Shown here one piece after another: positions 1 through 6,854 of a stretch of DNA of 16,938 bases. Location of the stretch: assembly GCA_020024985.1 (NCBI GenBank), contig JAHHSW010000008.1, positions 1 to 16,938 on the forward strand. Direction: 5' to 3'. The DNA is from Anaeroplasmataceae bacterium (GTDB lineage Bacteria; Bacillota_I; Bacilli_A; Acholeplasmatales; Anaeroplasmataceae). A model generated the notes under the pieces. It did not search any database, had not been told where the DNA came from, and saw only the letters and a program-made list of their open reading frames with translations. A program made the translations under genes and the position numbers. Positions within the stretch are counted from its first letter, which is position 1. Each line of letters starts with the position of its first letter.

Positions 1-309
1 GTCTATATTAGTGCTAAGGAGGGTAATGGCCTTGATGAGCTTGCCGATAAGATATTAGAGATTACCTCTATTAATACCTTTAATGAGCTTGAGGGCAATT
101 ATTTAAATAATAGTAGACAAATAGATTTAATGAATAAGGCCTATGAGGCTTTAGTATCCGCTTCTAATGCTATAGATGAGCAAATGGATGTAGATTTAAT
201 TGAAATAGATTTAAAGAACGCCTTTGATTCATTAGGAGAAATAACAGGAGAGGCTTATCAGGACGAGCTTATAACTGCCTTATTCACAAAATTTTGCTTA
301 GGAAAATAA
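1..309 (+). CDS. mnmE: tRNA modification GTPase MnmE, C-terminal part
   Basis: This is the last 102 codons of a gene that begins before the window, ending in TAA. MnmE is a cytoplasmic GTPase that works with MnmG to install the 5-aminomethyl or carboxymethylaminomethyl group on wobble U34 of certain tRNAs. The fragment opens with a G5-type SAK motif (residues 4-6 of the fragment), followed by the helical C-terminal domain. It finishes in the diagnostic FCLGK tail, matching the family C-x-GK ending with its conserved functional cysteine (fragment residue 99). A strong hairpin terminator follows 13 nt after the stop, so mnmG is not directly downstream as it often is in Bacillota. The assignment is firm; only the N-terminal and most G-domain sequence is missing, because of the window edge. 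Confidence 0.95.
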   Translation, partial: VYISAKEGNGLDELADKILEITSINTFNELEGNYLNNSRQIDLMNKAYEALVSASNAIDEQMDVDLIEIDLKNAFDSLGEITGEAYQDELITALFTKFCLGK

Positions 310-321
310 TTATATAAAGAG

Positions 322-360
322 AAAGACCATTATATCGCTTGGGATATAATGGTCTTTTTG
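322..360 (+). terminator. Intrinsic terminator after mnmE, partly bidirectional
   Basis: A perfect 15-bp stem (322-336 with 343-357) closes a 6-nt loop and runs into a T-rich tract. It lies between the convergent ends of mnmE and the minus-strand S66 peptidase gene. The complementary strand also forms the hairpin and has a shorter U-rich tail, so it probably serves both genes. Confidence 0.9.
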
Positions 361-1389
361 TTAGTTTTTGTATTCAAATTTTATATTATTATTTTCAATT
401 GATACCCTAGCATGGGCATTACTTCTAATAGGTAGGGTTGGTCCTAAATGACCAAATGGAGCATCTAGAATAATTGGAACATTGTATTCCTTTAGCATAT
501 CTATATAGGTTTCCTTAATACCAACTCCAAAGCTTTCATCATTTAAATGATAGCTTCTTCCAATAATGAACATTTTAACATTATTAAACCAACCAGCACT
601 CTTTAGCTGATATAATACTCTTCTAACCTCCATAGATCTTAAATTACAAGCCTCTAGAAAATAGATTAAGCCCTCCTCACTATGCTTAAGGGCATATTCC
701 TTAGCCTTATCGTATTTAGTTCCACAAAGGCACTGTAATACGTCTAGGCAGCCTCCTATTAATCTACCCTCAACTGGCTTAGAATAATTATAGCATACTA
801 GCTTAGTTCTTTTATTTAAGCATCTTGGAGCTAGAGGGTTAATTTCCTTAGGCTCATTATCATCAAAGGTGGGTTTTTCCTCGTGATATTCAAAGCTTTT
901 ATAGCCTATAAAGGTGTCTTTACCCTTTAGCATATTAAGGGTATCTAGCTGATCATTTTTAAATGGTCTAGTATGTAGGGTTGGAAAGTGAATACCATAT
1001 ATAGCCTCACAATCACAAATTGTTGCAAGAGGGAAGATTAGACAGGTATTATCACTATATCCAACAAACCATTTGGGATTTTTCTTAATATAATCGAAAT
1101 CTAAATAATCTAGAATTTCTATCATGGTTTCTCCACCACCTACAGACATTATAGCCTTAGCCTCACTTCTATAGGCATCCATAAGCTCCTTGCCTCTAAG
1201 CTTGGGAGTATTACTAGCTACTACACCATCGGCTTTAAAAATATTATCGCCTAGTAATAGCTTATATTTCATTTTATTAAAGTTATTAATGCTAGCCTCA
1301 AGTCTCTCCTTATAGGGGCTAATTGTACAGCCAAGAGAAGGAGCTACTAAAGCAATAGTGTCGCGGTCTTTTAAAAAATCTGGTCTCAT
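361..1389 (-). CDS. S66 family peptidase (LD-carboxypeptidase / MccF-like)
   Basis: A 342-residue protein of the S66 serine peptidase family, which includes LD-carboxypeptidases that trim the terminal D-Ala of muropeptide tetrapeptides and MccF enzymes that cleave microcin C-type peptide conjugates. The nucleophile motif GYSDNT places Ser112. The other triad members are probably Glu246 (in FLEACN) and His314 (in PFGHLGP), in the family order Ser-Glu-His. The N-terminal VAPSLG and MSVGGG segments also fit. Full length for the family. There is no signal peptide, so it is cytoplasmic, consistent with muropeptide recycling or detoxification. The ATG is preceded by AAGGAGA (1397-1403). It is monocistronic with its own promoter and shares a terminator with mnmE. 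S66 membership is secure; the precise substrate cannot be told from sequence. Confidence 0.9.
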   Translation of the reverse strand: MRPDFLKDRDTIALVAPSLGCTISPYKERLEASINNFNKMKYKLLLGDNIFKADGVVASNTPKLRGKELMDAYRSEAKAIMSVGGGETMIEILDYLDFDYIKKNPKWFVGYSDNTCLIFPLATICDCEAIYGIHFPTLHTRPFKNDQLDTLNMLKGKDTFIGYKSFEYHEEKPTFDDNEPKEINPLAPRCLNKRTKLVCYNYSKPVEGRLIGGCLDVLQCLCGTKYDKAKEYALKHSEEGLIYFLEACNLRSMEVRRVLYQLKSAGWFNNVKMFIIGRSYHLNDESFGVGIKETYIDMLKEYNVPIILDAPFGHLGPTLPIRSNAHARVSIENNNIKFEYKN

Positions 1390-1411
1390 AAAACACTCTC
1401 CTTATAGTGAT

Positions 1412-1440
1412 ATTATAAATCTATGATAAAACTAATTCAA
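1412..1440 (-). promoter_or_regulatory. Sigma-A-type promoter for the S66 peptidase gene
   Basis: On the minus strand, a TTGAAT -35 box (plus-strand 1435-1440) and a TATAAT -10 box (1412-1417) are separated by exactly 17 bp, about 25 nt upstream of the start codon. It is arranged divergently from the promoter of the membrane-protein gene. Confidence 0.75.
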
Positions 1441-1475
1441 TATATGCTAAATAATATATTTTTCACATCTTTATA

Positions 1476-1484
1476 TGATATAAT
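1476..1484 (+). promoter_or_regulatory. Extended -10 promoter element for the membrane-protein gene
   Basis: TGaTATAAT is a perfect extended -10 (TG at 1476-1477, hexamer 1479-1484). No good -35 box is visible 16-18 bp upstream, which is common for extended -10 promoters. The expected start site leaves a leader of roughly 30 nt. Confidence 0.6.
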
Positions 1485-1521
1485 GAATTAGTAATATAAA
1501 TCCTATAGAGGAGTGAGTGAT

Positions 1522-2169
1522 TTGAAAAATATAAAGGCTAAATATTTATGGATGGGTGTTGCTGGGTTATTTTTAATAGCAATTGGGTTAATAGTTGGCT
1601 GTAGCTATGCTGATGATACTTTAAATAAAATACTAATTGTTTTTTTAGCAATAGATTTTATTTTATTAACAATTTTAATTCAGCTTGCTTCGCTAAAAAG
1701 CTTTAAGTACAAGCCAAAGCTAAAAAAGCTTCCTAAGAAAAGCTATCAGGGTGAAATTAATAGTGAATCATTAAAGAAGGCTGGCTTTAAGGAAAAAAGC
1801 GTAGAATTTGGTAAAAGCTATTTATATATAGCTAGTGATGTTGCCTTTAAAATTAATTTAATTAATGATACTAAATTATATTTTTATCCTACAGCTTCAG
1901 ATAATAGTAAGCCTAATAAAGCCTTAGATAGATGTAATAGATTAATAGGCATAGAAATTTTTGAAGAGCCTAATGAGGATACAATGCTTAAGCTTCCAGA
2001 TTTTTCTATGCAGGGGGATAAGATATATTATACCGCTCTAGCTCATAGAAATAATAGCTATGAATGTGTTAACTATATAGAGCCTAATGAGCGTTTTAAT
2101 GAGGATTTTTTAAAGCTTTTAAAGCTATTAGAGCTTGAAGAAATTTCGGAAATAATCGAAAATGTTTAA
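1522..2169 (+). CDS. Two-helix membrane protein of unknown function
   Basis: A 215-residue protein I do not recognise. The start is taken as TTG at 1522, because GAGGAG at 1508-1513 sits 8 nt ahead of it; the GTG at 1513 would overlap that ribosome binding site. Two hydrophobic segments (about residues 8-28 and 36-56) form a membrane hairpin. They are followed by a strongly basic stretch (residues about 60-73, many Lys), which by the positive-inside rule puts the C-terminal domain of about 140 residues in the cytoplasm. That domain ends in Leu/Glu-rich helix. A Cys in the first hydrophobic segment (GLIVGCSY) superficially recalls a lipobox, but the second helix and the cytoplasmic tail argue against a lipoprotein. 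It has its own promoter, and another promoter follows downstream, so it is probably monocistronic. Confidence 0.75.
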   Translation: MKNIKAKYLWMGVAGLFLIAIGLIVGCSYADDTLNKILIVFLAIDFILLTILIQLASLKSFKYKPKLKKLPKKSYQGEINSESLKKAGFKEKSVEFGKSYLYIASDVAFKINLINDTKLYFYPTASDNSKPNKALDRCNRLIGIEIFEEPNEDTMLKLPDFSMQGDKIYYTALAHRNNSYECVNYIEPNERFNEDFLKLLKLLELEEISEIIENV

Positions 2170-2182
2170 TAGTCTATTAAAC

Positions 2183-2210
2183 TTGAATAATTGGTATTTC
2201 TAAATATAAT
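2183..2210 (+). promoter_or_regulatory. Promoter for the LRAT-like / ROK kinase pair
   Basis: TTGAAT (2183-2188) and TATAAT (2205-2210) are 16 bp apart. The predicted start near 2217 gives a short leader with AAGGTG immediately at its 5' end. It also lies downstream of a possible TTG start at 2191, which supports the ATG at 2233 as the true start of the next gene. Confidence 0.65.
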
Positions 2211-2232
2211 TAATATAAGGTGTGAAATATTT

Positions 2233-2640
2233 ATGGAAGAAAACTGGGTATGTAAATGTCCAAGCTATGGTGATCATATTAGAGTGAATAGAGGACTATA
2301 TTATCATCATGGCATATATAAAAGCGATTATGAGGTATATTCCTTCCAAAGCCCTATTGGTTCAGAGATAAGCCCTGAAACGGCAGTGGTATTAAAAATA
2401 AGCCTAATTGATTTTTTAAAGAATGGCTATTTAGAGGTAAGAGAATATACTTTAGAGGAGCTTAAAAGAAAAAGATCAAATAATCAGATTTGTGCGTATG
2501 CTGAGGCACATTTAGGTGAGGGTGGCTATAACCTATTAACTAATAATTGTGAGCATTTCGCAAATAGATGCGTGTTTGGTGAGAGTAGTAGCAATCAGGT
2601 TGAAAATGTAAAAAATTTATTAAGGGGGCTATTTGAATGA
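2233..2640 (+). CDS. LRAT-domain (NlpC/P60 superfamily) protein
   Basis: A 135-residue protein of the lecithin:retinol acyltransferase-like branch of the papain-like NlpC/P60 superfamily. Members are thiol acyltransferases or hydrolases with a circularly permuted His-then-Cys order. The family pattern is visible: GDHI (13-16), YYHHGIY (23-29) with His25 as probable catalytic His, and NNCEHFAN (104-111) with Cys106 as the nucleophile. The second His usually found about 12 residues after the first appears to be replaced by Tyr36. There is no signal peptide or membrane segment; vertebrate LRAT/HRASLS proteins often carry a C-terminal hydrophobic anchor, which is absent. The ATG at 2233 is preferred over an in-frame TTG at 2191 because of AAGGTG at 2217-2222 and the promoter position. 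Its stop overlaps the ROK gene start (ATGA), implying translational coupling. The substrate is unknown. Confidence 0.85.
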   Translation: MEENWVCKCPSYGDHIRVNRGLYYHHGIYKSDYEVYSFQSPIGSEISPETAVVLKISLIDFLKNGYLEVREYTLEELKRKRSNNQICAYAEAHLGEGGYNLLTNNCEHFANRCVFGESSSNQVENVKNLLRGLFE

Positions 2641-3527
2641 GAATAGGTGTAGATGTTGGTGGTACAACAGTAAAGATTGGTATTGCAGAGGATAAGAAGA
2701 TTATCGAAAAATTTGTCGTAGTAACAAGAAAGGAAAGCTTATTCCAGGATGTATGTGAGGGTATACTAGAGCATATTAAGGGTAAGAACTATAAGCTTGA
2801 TTTTATAGGCTTTGGCTTACCAGGACATGTTGTAGATGGATATATTTATAGATTAACTAATGTTGAAGGAATTGAAAATTTAGATTTAAGGGCTTTAGTT
2901 AATGAATATTTTCCAGGTGTACCTATGGGAACAACTAATGATGCCAATGCGGCAGCCTTAGGTGAGGCCTTAAATGATACAACAAATCCTTCATCAAGCT
3001 ATTTATTAACCTTAGGAACTGGAGTAGGTGGTGGCTATGTAGTCAATGGACGTATTGTTGATGGACATCATAACTCTACAGGTGAGGTTGGACATATGTT
3101 TATTGATTATATTCATCAGTATAAGTGTAATTGTGGCCTTTGTGGCTGTCTTGAAACTGTTGCCTCAGCTACAGGTATTGTTAGATTAGCAAATGAATAT
3201 TATGATAAGTATGAAACCTCATTAGTGAAAAATAATATGTCAGCAAAGGATGTATTTGATGCGGCTAAGAAGGGTGATAAGCTTGGAATGGCAGTATTAG
3301 ATATGGTAGGAATGTATTTAGGACGTGGTCTTGCGGCTATTGCTTCAGCTACAGATCCAGAGGTATTCTATATTGGTGGTGGAGTATCTGCCTGCGGACA
3401 AATACTTATTGATAAGATTACTGAATATTATAAGAAATATGCCTTCTATTCAATGAAGGAAACCAGAATTACCTTAGCTAAAATGGGTAATGATGCTGGT
3501 ATGCTTGGAGCAGCCTACATAAAGTAA
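2637..3527 (+). CDS. ROK family sugar kinase (glucokinase-like)
   Basis: A 296-residue ROK (repressor, ORF, kinase) protein without the N-terminal DNA-binding domain of ROK repressors, hence a kinase that phosphorylates a hexose or aminosugar with ATP. Motifs in order: the phosphate loop DVGGTTVK (6-13); NDANAAALGE (101-110) with catalytic base Asp102; LGTGVGGG (126-133); GEVGH (149-153); the zinc motif CNCGLCGC (164-171); and IGGGVS near 246-251. All catalytic and zinc-binding residues are present. The ATG overlaps the preceding stop as ATGA, with an AAGGGGG ribosome site (2622-2628) 8 nt upstream. Glucokinase (GlcK-type), N-acetylmannosamine kinase and fructokinase remain possible; the motif spacing alone does not separate them. 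Confidence 0.9.
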   Translation: MRIGVDVGGTTVKIGIAEDKKIIEKFVVVTRKESLFQDVCEGILEHIKGKNYKLDFIGFGLPGHVVDGYIYRLTNVEGIENLDLRALVNEYFPGVPMGTTNDANAAALGEALNDTTNPSSSYLLTLGTGVGGGYVVNGRIVDGHHNSTGEVGHMFIDYIHQYKCNCGLCGCLETVASATGIVRLANEYYDKYETSLVKNNMSAKDVFDAAKKGDKLGMAVLDMVGMYLGRGLAAIASATDPEVFYIGGGVSACGQILIDKITEYYKKYAFYSMKETRITLAKMGNDAGMLGAAYIK

Positions 3528-3614
3528 GCTTGTCTACATATGGCGACTAGTTTAATTGTAGAATTATATCAAAATTAATATTTTTTAAAATAAATAACAA
3601 AAAAATCAGCATTT

Positions 3615-3667
3615 TCTCGAATAATGTTTGACTCGTTCTTGGATGTGTGTTAGAATAATGTACGAGA
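3615..3667 (+). promoter_or_regulatory. Composite repeat around the lrp promoter, candidate operator
   Basis: The 9-bp direct repeat GAATAATGT occurs at 3619-3627 and 3653-3661, bracketing the -35 and overlapping the -10 of the promoter. Outside these, TCTCG (3615-3619) and CGAGA (3663-3667) form an inverted pair. Lrp/AsnC proteins commonly autoregulate by wrapping DNA at repeated sites near their own promoter, so this is a plausible autoregulatory operator. Chance repeats in A+T-rich DNA are not excluded. Confidence 0.35.
3628..3656 (+). promoter_or_regulatory. Strong sigma-A-type promoter for the Lrp/AsnC gene
   Basis: TTGACT (3628-3633), a 17-bp spacer and TAGAAT (3651-3656), with a TG at 3648-3649 making it an extended -10. 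This is one of the best-matched promoters in the window and lies about 33 nt ahead of the gene start. Confidence 0.8.
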
Positions 3668-3689
3668 TATCAATTAAGGAGGGCACATT

Positions 3690-4160
3690 ATGTCTATGCC
3701 AGAATTTGACGAGTATGATAAGAAAATCATACAGTATTTACAAGAGGATTCATCTATTTCAAATATTGAGCTTTCAAAGAAAATTGGTCTTGCTGCTTCA
3801 TCATGCCTTTTAAGAGTTAAAAACCTAAAGGAGCAAAAGGTTATTAAGCAATTTACAGCAGTAGTTGATGAAAAGAAGCTAGGCTTTGAAATCACCTGCT
3901 TTGCTAAAATTGCAATGGCACCATTAAATCGTGAAACTTCAACTAAATTTATTGAGGAAGCTATGAAAATTCCTGAGATTATTGAGTGCTATACTATTAC
4001 AGGAGAGGCTGCATTTTTAATTAAGGTTGTAGCAAAGAATTTCCAATACTATAGAGATTTCGTTTTTGATAAGCTACTAGCTGTACCACATGTTAGTAAT
4101 ATTGAAACATCAATTGTTGTAGGAACAGATAAGAGAAGTAATGTAATTCCAATGGATTAA
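3690..4160 (+). CDS. Lrp/AsnC family transcriptional regulator
   Basis: A 156-residue one-domain-pair regulator of normal family length. Residues about 5-65 form the winged helix-turn-helix: DEYDKKIIQYLQ, then IELSKKIGLAASSCLLRV as HTH, then LKEQKVIKQFTAVVD. Residues about 68-145 form the RAM ligand-binding and oligomerisation domain, with the typical IIECYTITGEAAFLIKV strand-turn-strand (ligand contact region). Such proteins sense amino acids and assemble as octamers that wrap promoter DNA. The ATG has AAGGAGG (3676-3682) 7 nt ahead. It is transcribed alone from a strong promoter to a terminator, immediately upstream of two aminopeptidase genes, which are plausible targets. The family assignment is secure; the effector is unknown. 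Confidence 0.93.
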   Translation: MSMPEFDEYDKKIIQYLQEDSSISNIELSKKIGLAASSCLLRVKNLKEQKVIKQFTAVVDEKKLGFEITCFAKIAMAPLNRETSTKFIEEAMKIPEIIECYTITGEAAFLIKVVAKNFQYYRDFVFDKLLAVPHVSNIETSIVVGTDKRSNVIPMD

Positions 4161-4167
4161 TTATGGG

Positions 4168-4196
4168 AGGGTCTAATTAGACCCTTTCTTTTTTTA
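4168..4196 (+). terminator. Intrinsic terminator after the Lrp/AsnC gene
   Basis: AGGGTCTA (4168-4175) pairs with TAGACCCT (4178-4185) and leads into a T-rich tract to 4196, starting 8 nt after the stop codon. Confidence 0.88.
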
Positions 4197-4246
4197 TAAT
4201 ATGGGTAAAAATACATACAAATGCTGTTAGTTTCTTCTAACCTCCA

Positions 4247-4275
4247 TTGAATTTATGCCCATAAAATAGTACAAT
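4247..4275 (+). promoter_or_regulatory. Promoter for the aminopeptidase pair
   Basis: TTGAAT (4247-4252), a 17-bp spacer and TACAAT (4270-4275). A small inverted repeat GTTAG/CTAAC (4226-4230 and 4237-4241) lies just upstream and could be a regulator site. The leader is about 20 nt. Confidence 0.7.
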
Positions 4276-4301
4276 AAATGTGATATATTGGAGGTAGTAA
4301 A

Positions 4302-5534
4302 ATGAATCGTGATTTATTTATACGTAACAGAAAGAAAATATTAGATCAAATGGAAAATGATTCAATTTTCCTAATTTTTAATAGAGAGAAGGAAGAATCT
4401 ATTGTTAATCAAAGATATGATTTAGATAGAAATTATTTCTATGCTACAGGTATTCTAGAATTTGGTGATATTCTAGTATTATGTAAACTTAACAATAAGG
4501 AAACAGAATTTATTTATTCTCATCCATATGATGCCTTTAGAGCAAAATGGCATGGAGCAAACTTCTCTAAGGAGGAAATTACTGAGATTTCAGGTATAAA
4601 GGATGTAAGATACCTAGAACTATATAATGACCATTTAAATCGCTTATTAGGAAGCGTTAAGACAGTTTACTTAGATATGCCTACAACTGAGCTATCTACT
4701 CTACCAACTGAAAATGAAGCTCTAGCTTCAAAGATATTAGCTAAGAAGCCTTGGTTAAATATTAAGAATGGTAGAGAGTTCTTTGTTAAGGCTAGAATGG
4801 TTAAGGAGCCTGAGGAGCTAGCTGAAATGAGGAAGGCTATTGAAATTACTAATAAGGGTATTCAAGCTATTTTATCAAATATCAGACCTATGTATGAATA
4901 TCAGCTAGAGTCTTATTTTGATCAAGCAATTAAGTTTAACGGTGCTAATGGCTATGCCTTCCCAACTATTGCTGCCAGTGGTAAGAATTCTACCTGCCTA
5001 CATTATTCATATAATAACTGTATGGCTAAGGATGGAGATTTAATCCTATTTGATTTAGGTGCATCATGCAATATGTACTGTGCTGATATTTCAAGAACCT
5101 TCCCAATTAACGGAAAGTTTACTGAGCGTCAAAAGCAAATTTATAATATTGTTTTAAGCTGTCAGCAGCATGTATTTGAAAATGCAAGACCAGGCCTTAC
5201 AACTCGTGATTTAAATAGATTAGTTGTTGAATTCTATGAGCGTGAGCTTACTAAGATTGGTCTTATTAAGGAGCCAGCTGAGGTTAGTAAGTATTATTAT
5301 CATGGAGTATCACATCATATTGGTCTTGAATGTCATGACCTATCTGATACAAGCCCATTAAAGCCAGGCTGTGTTATTTCTAATGAGCCAGGCCTATATA
5401 TTGCTGAGGAGGGCATTGGTATTAGAATTGAGGATGATGTATTAATTACAGATAATGGTGCTGAGTGGCTAAGCCCACAAATCATAAAGACAGTCGATGA
5501 TATTGAAGCTTTCATCGCTAAAAATAGAAAATAA
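4302..5534 (+). CDS. M24 family Xaa-Pro aminopeptidase (PepP-like)
   Basis: A 410-residue protein with the two-part architecture of aminopeptidase P: an N-terminal AMP_N-type domain (about residues 1-160) and a C-terminal pita-bread metallopeptidase domain (about 170-405). It removes an N-terminal residue that precedes proline, in the cytoplasm, using two Mn/Co ions. All five metal ligands are visible: Asp251 (FDLGAS), Asp262 (CADISRTF), His338 (GVSHHIGLE), Glu362 (NEPGLY) and Glu377 (GIRIEDD). The length is normal (E. coli PepP is about 440). TGGAGG (4289-4294) lies 7 nt before the ATG. It is the first gene of a tight pair with an M29 aminopeptidase 13 nt downstream. The presence of AMP_N favours aminopeptidase P over methionine aminopeptidase; prolidase is less likely but related. 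Confidence 0.92.
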   Translation: MNRDLFIRNRKKILDQMENDSIFLIFNREKEESIVNQRYDLDRNYFYATGILEFGDILVLCKLNNKETEFIYSHPYDAFRAKWHGANFSKEEITEISGIKDVRYLELYNDHLNRLLGSVKTVYLDMPTTELSTLPTENEALASKILAKKPWLNIKNGREFFVKARMVKEPEELAEMRKAIEITNKGIQAILSNIRPMYEYQLESYFDQAIKFNGANGYAFPTIAASGKNSTCLHYSYNNCMAKDGDLILFDLGASCNMYCADISRTFPINGKFTERQKQIYNIVLSCQQHVFENARPGLTTRDLNRLVVEFYERELTKIGLIKEPAEVSKYYYHGVSHHIGLECHDLSDTSPLKPGCVISNEPGLYIAEEGIGIRIEDDVLITDNGAEWLSPQIIKTVDDIEAFIAKNRK

Positions 5535-5547
5535 GGAGAAATTATTT

Positions 5548-6777
5548 ATGAAGGTAAGTACTTTAAGAAGCTACGCTAAGCTTATTGTTAAAATGGGCGT
5601 TAACGTACAAAAGGGTCAGGATGTTGTTATTAACGCATCTGTTAATGATGCCTATTTTGTTAAATATGTAGTAGAGGAATGCTATAAGGCTAAGGCTCGT
5701 CATGTTGAGGTTCAATGGGGCTTTGATGCGATTGAGAAATTAGCTTATAAGCATGAGACAATTAAGACCCTATCTGAGCTACCAGAATGGAAGCTTAAGA
5801 AGCAGGAATATAGAGTAGAAACTCTACCTGCTCAAATCCATATTTTATCTGATGACCCAGATGCAATGGCTGGTGTTGATCAGGAGAAGATTAATAAGGT
5901 CCGTTCTACAATTGGTCCTGTTATGATGAAATATCGTGAGCAAATGGATAATAAGTTCCAATGGACAATTGTAGGTATTCCAGGTGAGGCTTGGGCTAAG
6001 AAGATTTTCCCTAATGAGACTAAGAGAAACGCTGTTAATAAGCTTTGGGATGCTATTTTAGCAACAACTAGAGTTAATGGTGATCCTCTTCTTAACTGGG
6101 AGGAGCACAATAATACTATAAAGGAAAAATGTGCTAAGCTTAATGCATTAGGAATTAAGACTCTATATTATAAGAGCGCTAATGGTACCGACTTTAATGT
6201 AAGCCTACATAGAGATTCAATCTTTGCTGGTGGTAGTGAGTCTACTCTTGGTGGGGTTGTATATAATCCAAACATGCCTACTGAGGAGTGCTTTACATCT
6301 CCAAATAGACATACTGCAGAGGGTGTTGTTATGTCTAGTAAGCCTTTATCAGTAATGGGTAAGGTTGTTGATAGCTTCGGCTTCCGTTTCCATGAGGGTA
6401 AGGTAGTAGAGGTTATCGCAAAGAATGCTGAGCATAAGGCAATTTTAGAGAAGCTAACTAGCATGGATGAGGGTGCTGGTATGCTTGGTGAGGTAGCACT
6501 TGTACCATTTGATTCACCAATTAATCAAACTGGCTTATTATTCTATAATACATTATATGATGAGAATGCTTGCTGCCATTTAGCTATTGGTAGAGCCTTT
6601 GATGAATGTATTAGAGATTTTGATAAGAAGAGCCGTGAGGAGCTAGATGCTTATGATCTAAATAAGTCAATGATTCATGTTGACTTCATGATTGGTACTA
6701 GTGATTTAGCAATAGAGGCTGAATTATTTGATGGTAGAAGAGTCCAAATATTTAAGGAGGGTACTTGGGCTATTTAA
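5548..6777 (+). CDS. M29 family metallo-aminopeptidase (AmpS/PepS/AmpT-like)
   Basis: A 409-residue M29 aminopeptidase, a cytoplasmic exopeptidase family using two divalent metals. The ATG at 5548 is chosen because TAAGGAG (5532-5538, overlapping the previous stop) is 9 nt ahead; the frame stays open upstream to 5497, but that lies inside the preceding gene. Ligand positions, by comparison with the family order Glu, Glu, His, Tyr, His, Asp, are Glu246 or Glu247 (PTEECFTSP), Glu315 (GMLGEVALV), His344 (CCHLAIGRAF), His377 and Asp379 (IHVDFMIG). The spacing of the last ligands matches the family. The position 7 residues after His344, where thermophilic AmpT has a Tyr ligand, is Phe351 here. Cotranscribed with the Xaa-Pro aminopeptidase, it would complete breakdown of imported peptides. 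Confidence 0.92.
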   Translation: MKVSTLRSYAKLIVKMGVNVQKGQDVVINASVNDAYFVKYVVEECYKAKARHVEVQWGFDAIEKLAYKHETIKTLSELPEWKLKKQEYRVETLPAQIHILSDDPDAMAGVDQEKINKVRSTIGPVMMKYREQMDNKFQWTIVGIPGEAWAKKIFPNETKRNAVNKLWDAILATTRVNGDPLLNWEEHNNTIKEKCAKLNALGIKTLYYKSANGTDFNVSLHRDSIFAGGSESTLGGVVYNPNMPTEECFTSPNRHTAEGVVMSSKPLSVMGKVVDSFGFRFHEGKVVEVIAKNAEHKAILEKLTSMDEGAGMLGEVALVPFDSPINQTGLLFYNTLYDENACCHLAIGRAFDECIRDFDKKSREELDAYDLNKSMIHVDFMIGTSDLAIEAELFDGRRVQIFKEGTWAI

Positions 6778-6799
6778 TAGCTAAATATATTGAAATACT

Positions 6800-6831
6800 C
6801 GAAAAAGCTTAGACTAATCTAAGCTTTTTCG
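6800..6831 (+). terminator. Perfect hairpin after the aminopeptidase pair, atypical terminator
   Basis: A 14-bp perfect stem (6800-6813 with 6818-6831) with a CTAA loop. The run of five T lies inside the 3' arm and is followed by GGGG rather than by a U tract. It may work as a weak or bidirectional terminator, or as an mRNA 3'-end stabiliser with some read-through into the exonuclease gene, for which I see no convincing separate promoter. Confidence 0.55.
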
Positions 6832-6854
6832 GGGCTTTAGATTGGAGAATTTAT

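Noticed and set aside
1513..1521. GTG at 1513 as the start of the membrane protein
   Set aside because: It overlaps the GAGGAG ribosome site; TTG at 1522 has ideal spacing. The same reasoning rejects GTG 7823 in favour of TTG 7832.
3533..3562. TCTACA/TGTAGA inverted repeat after the ROK kinase gene as a terminator
   Set aside because: Only 6 bp with an 18-nt loop and no following U tract; too weak to call.
3628..3813. A 61-codon plus-strand open frame starting at the lrp promoter
   Set aside because: It overlaps the strong promoter and the Lrp/AsnC gene in another frame, with no ribosome binding site.
5880..6464. Minus-strand open frames of 76 and 98 codons
   Set aside because: They are antisense to the well-supported M29 aminopeptidase, with no promoter or ribosome site; shadows of its codon usage.
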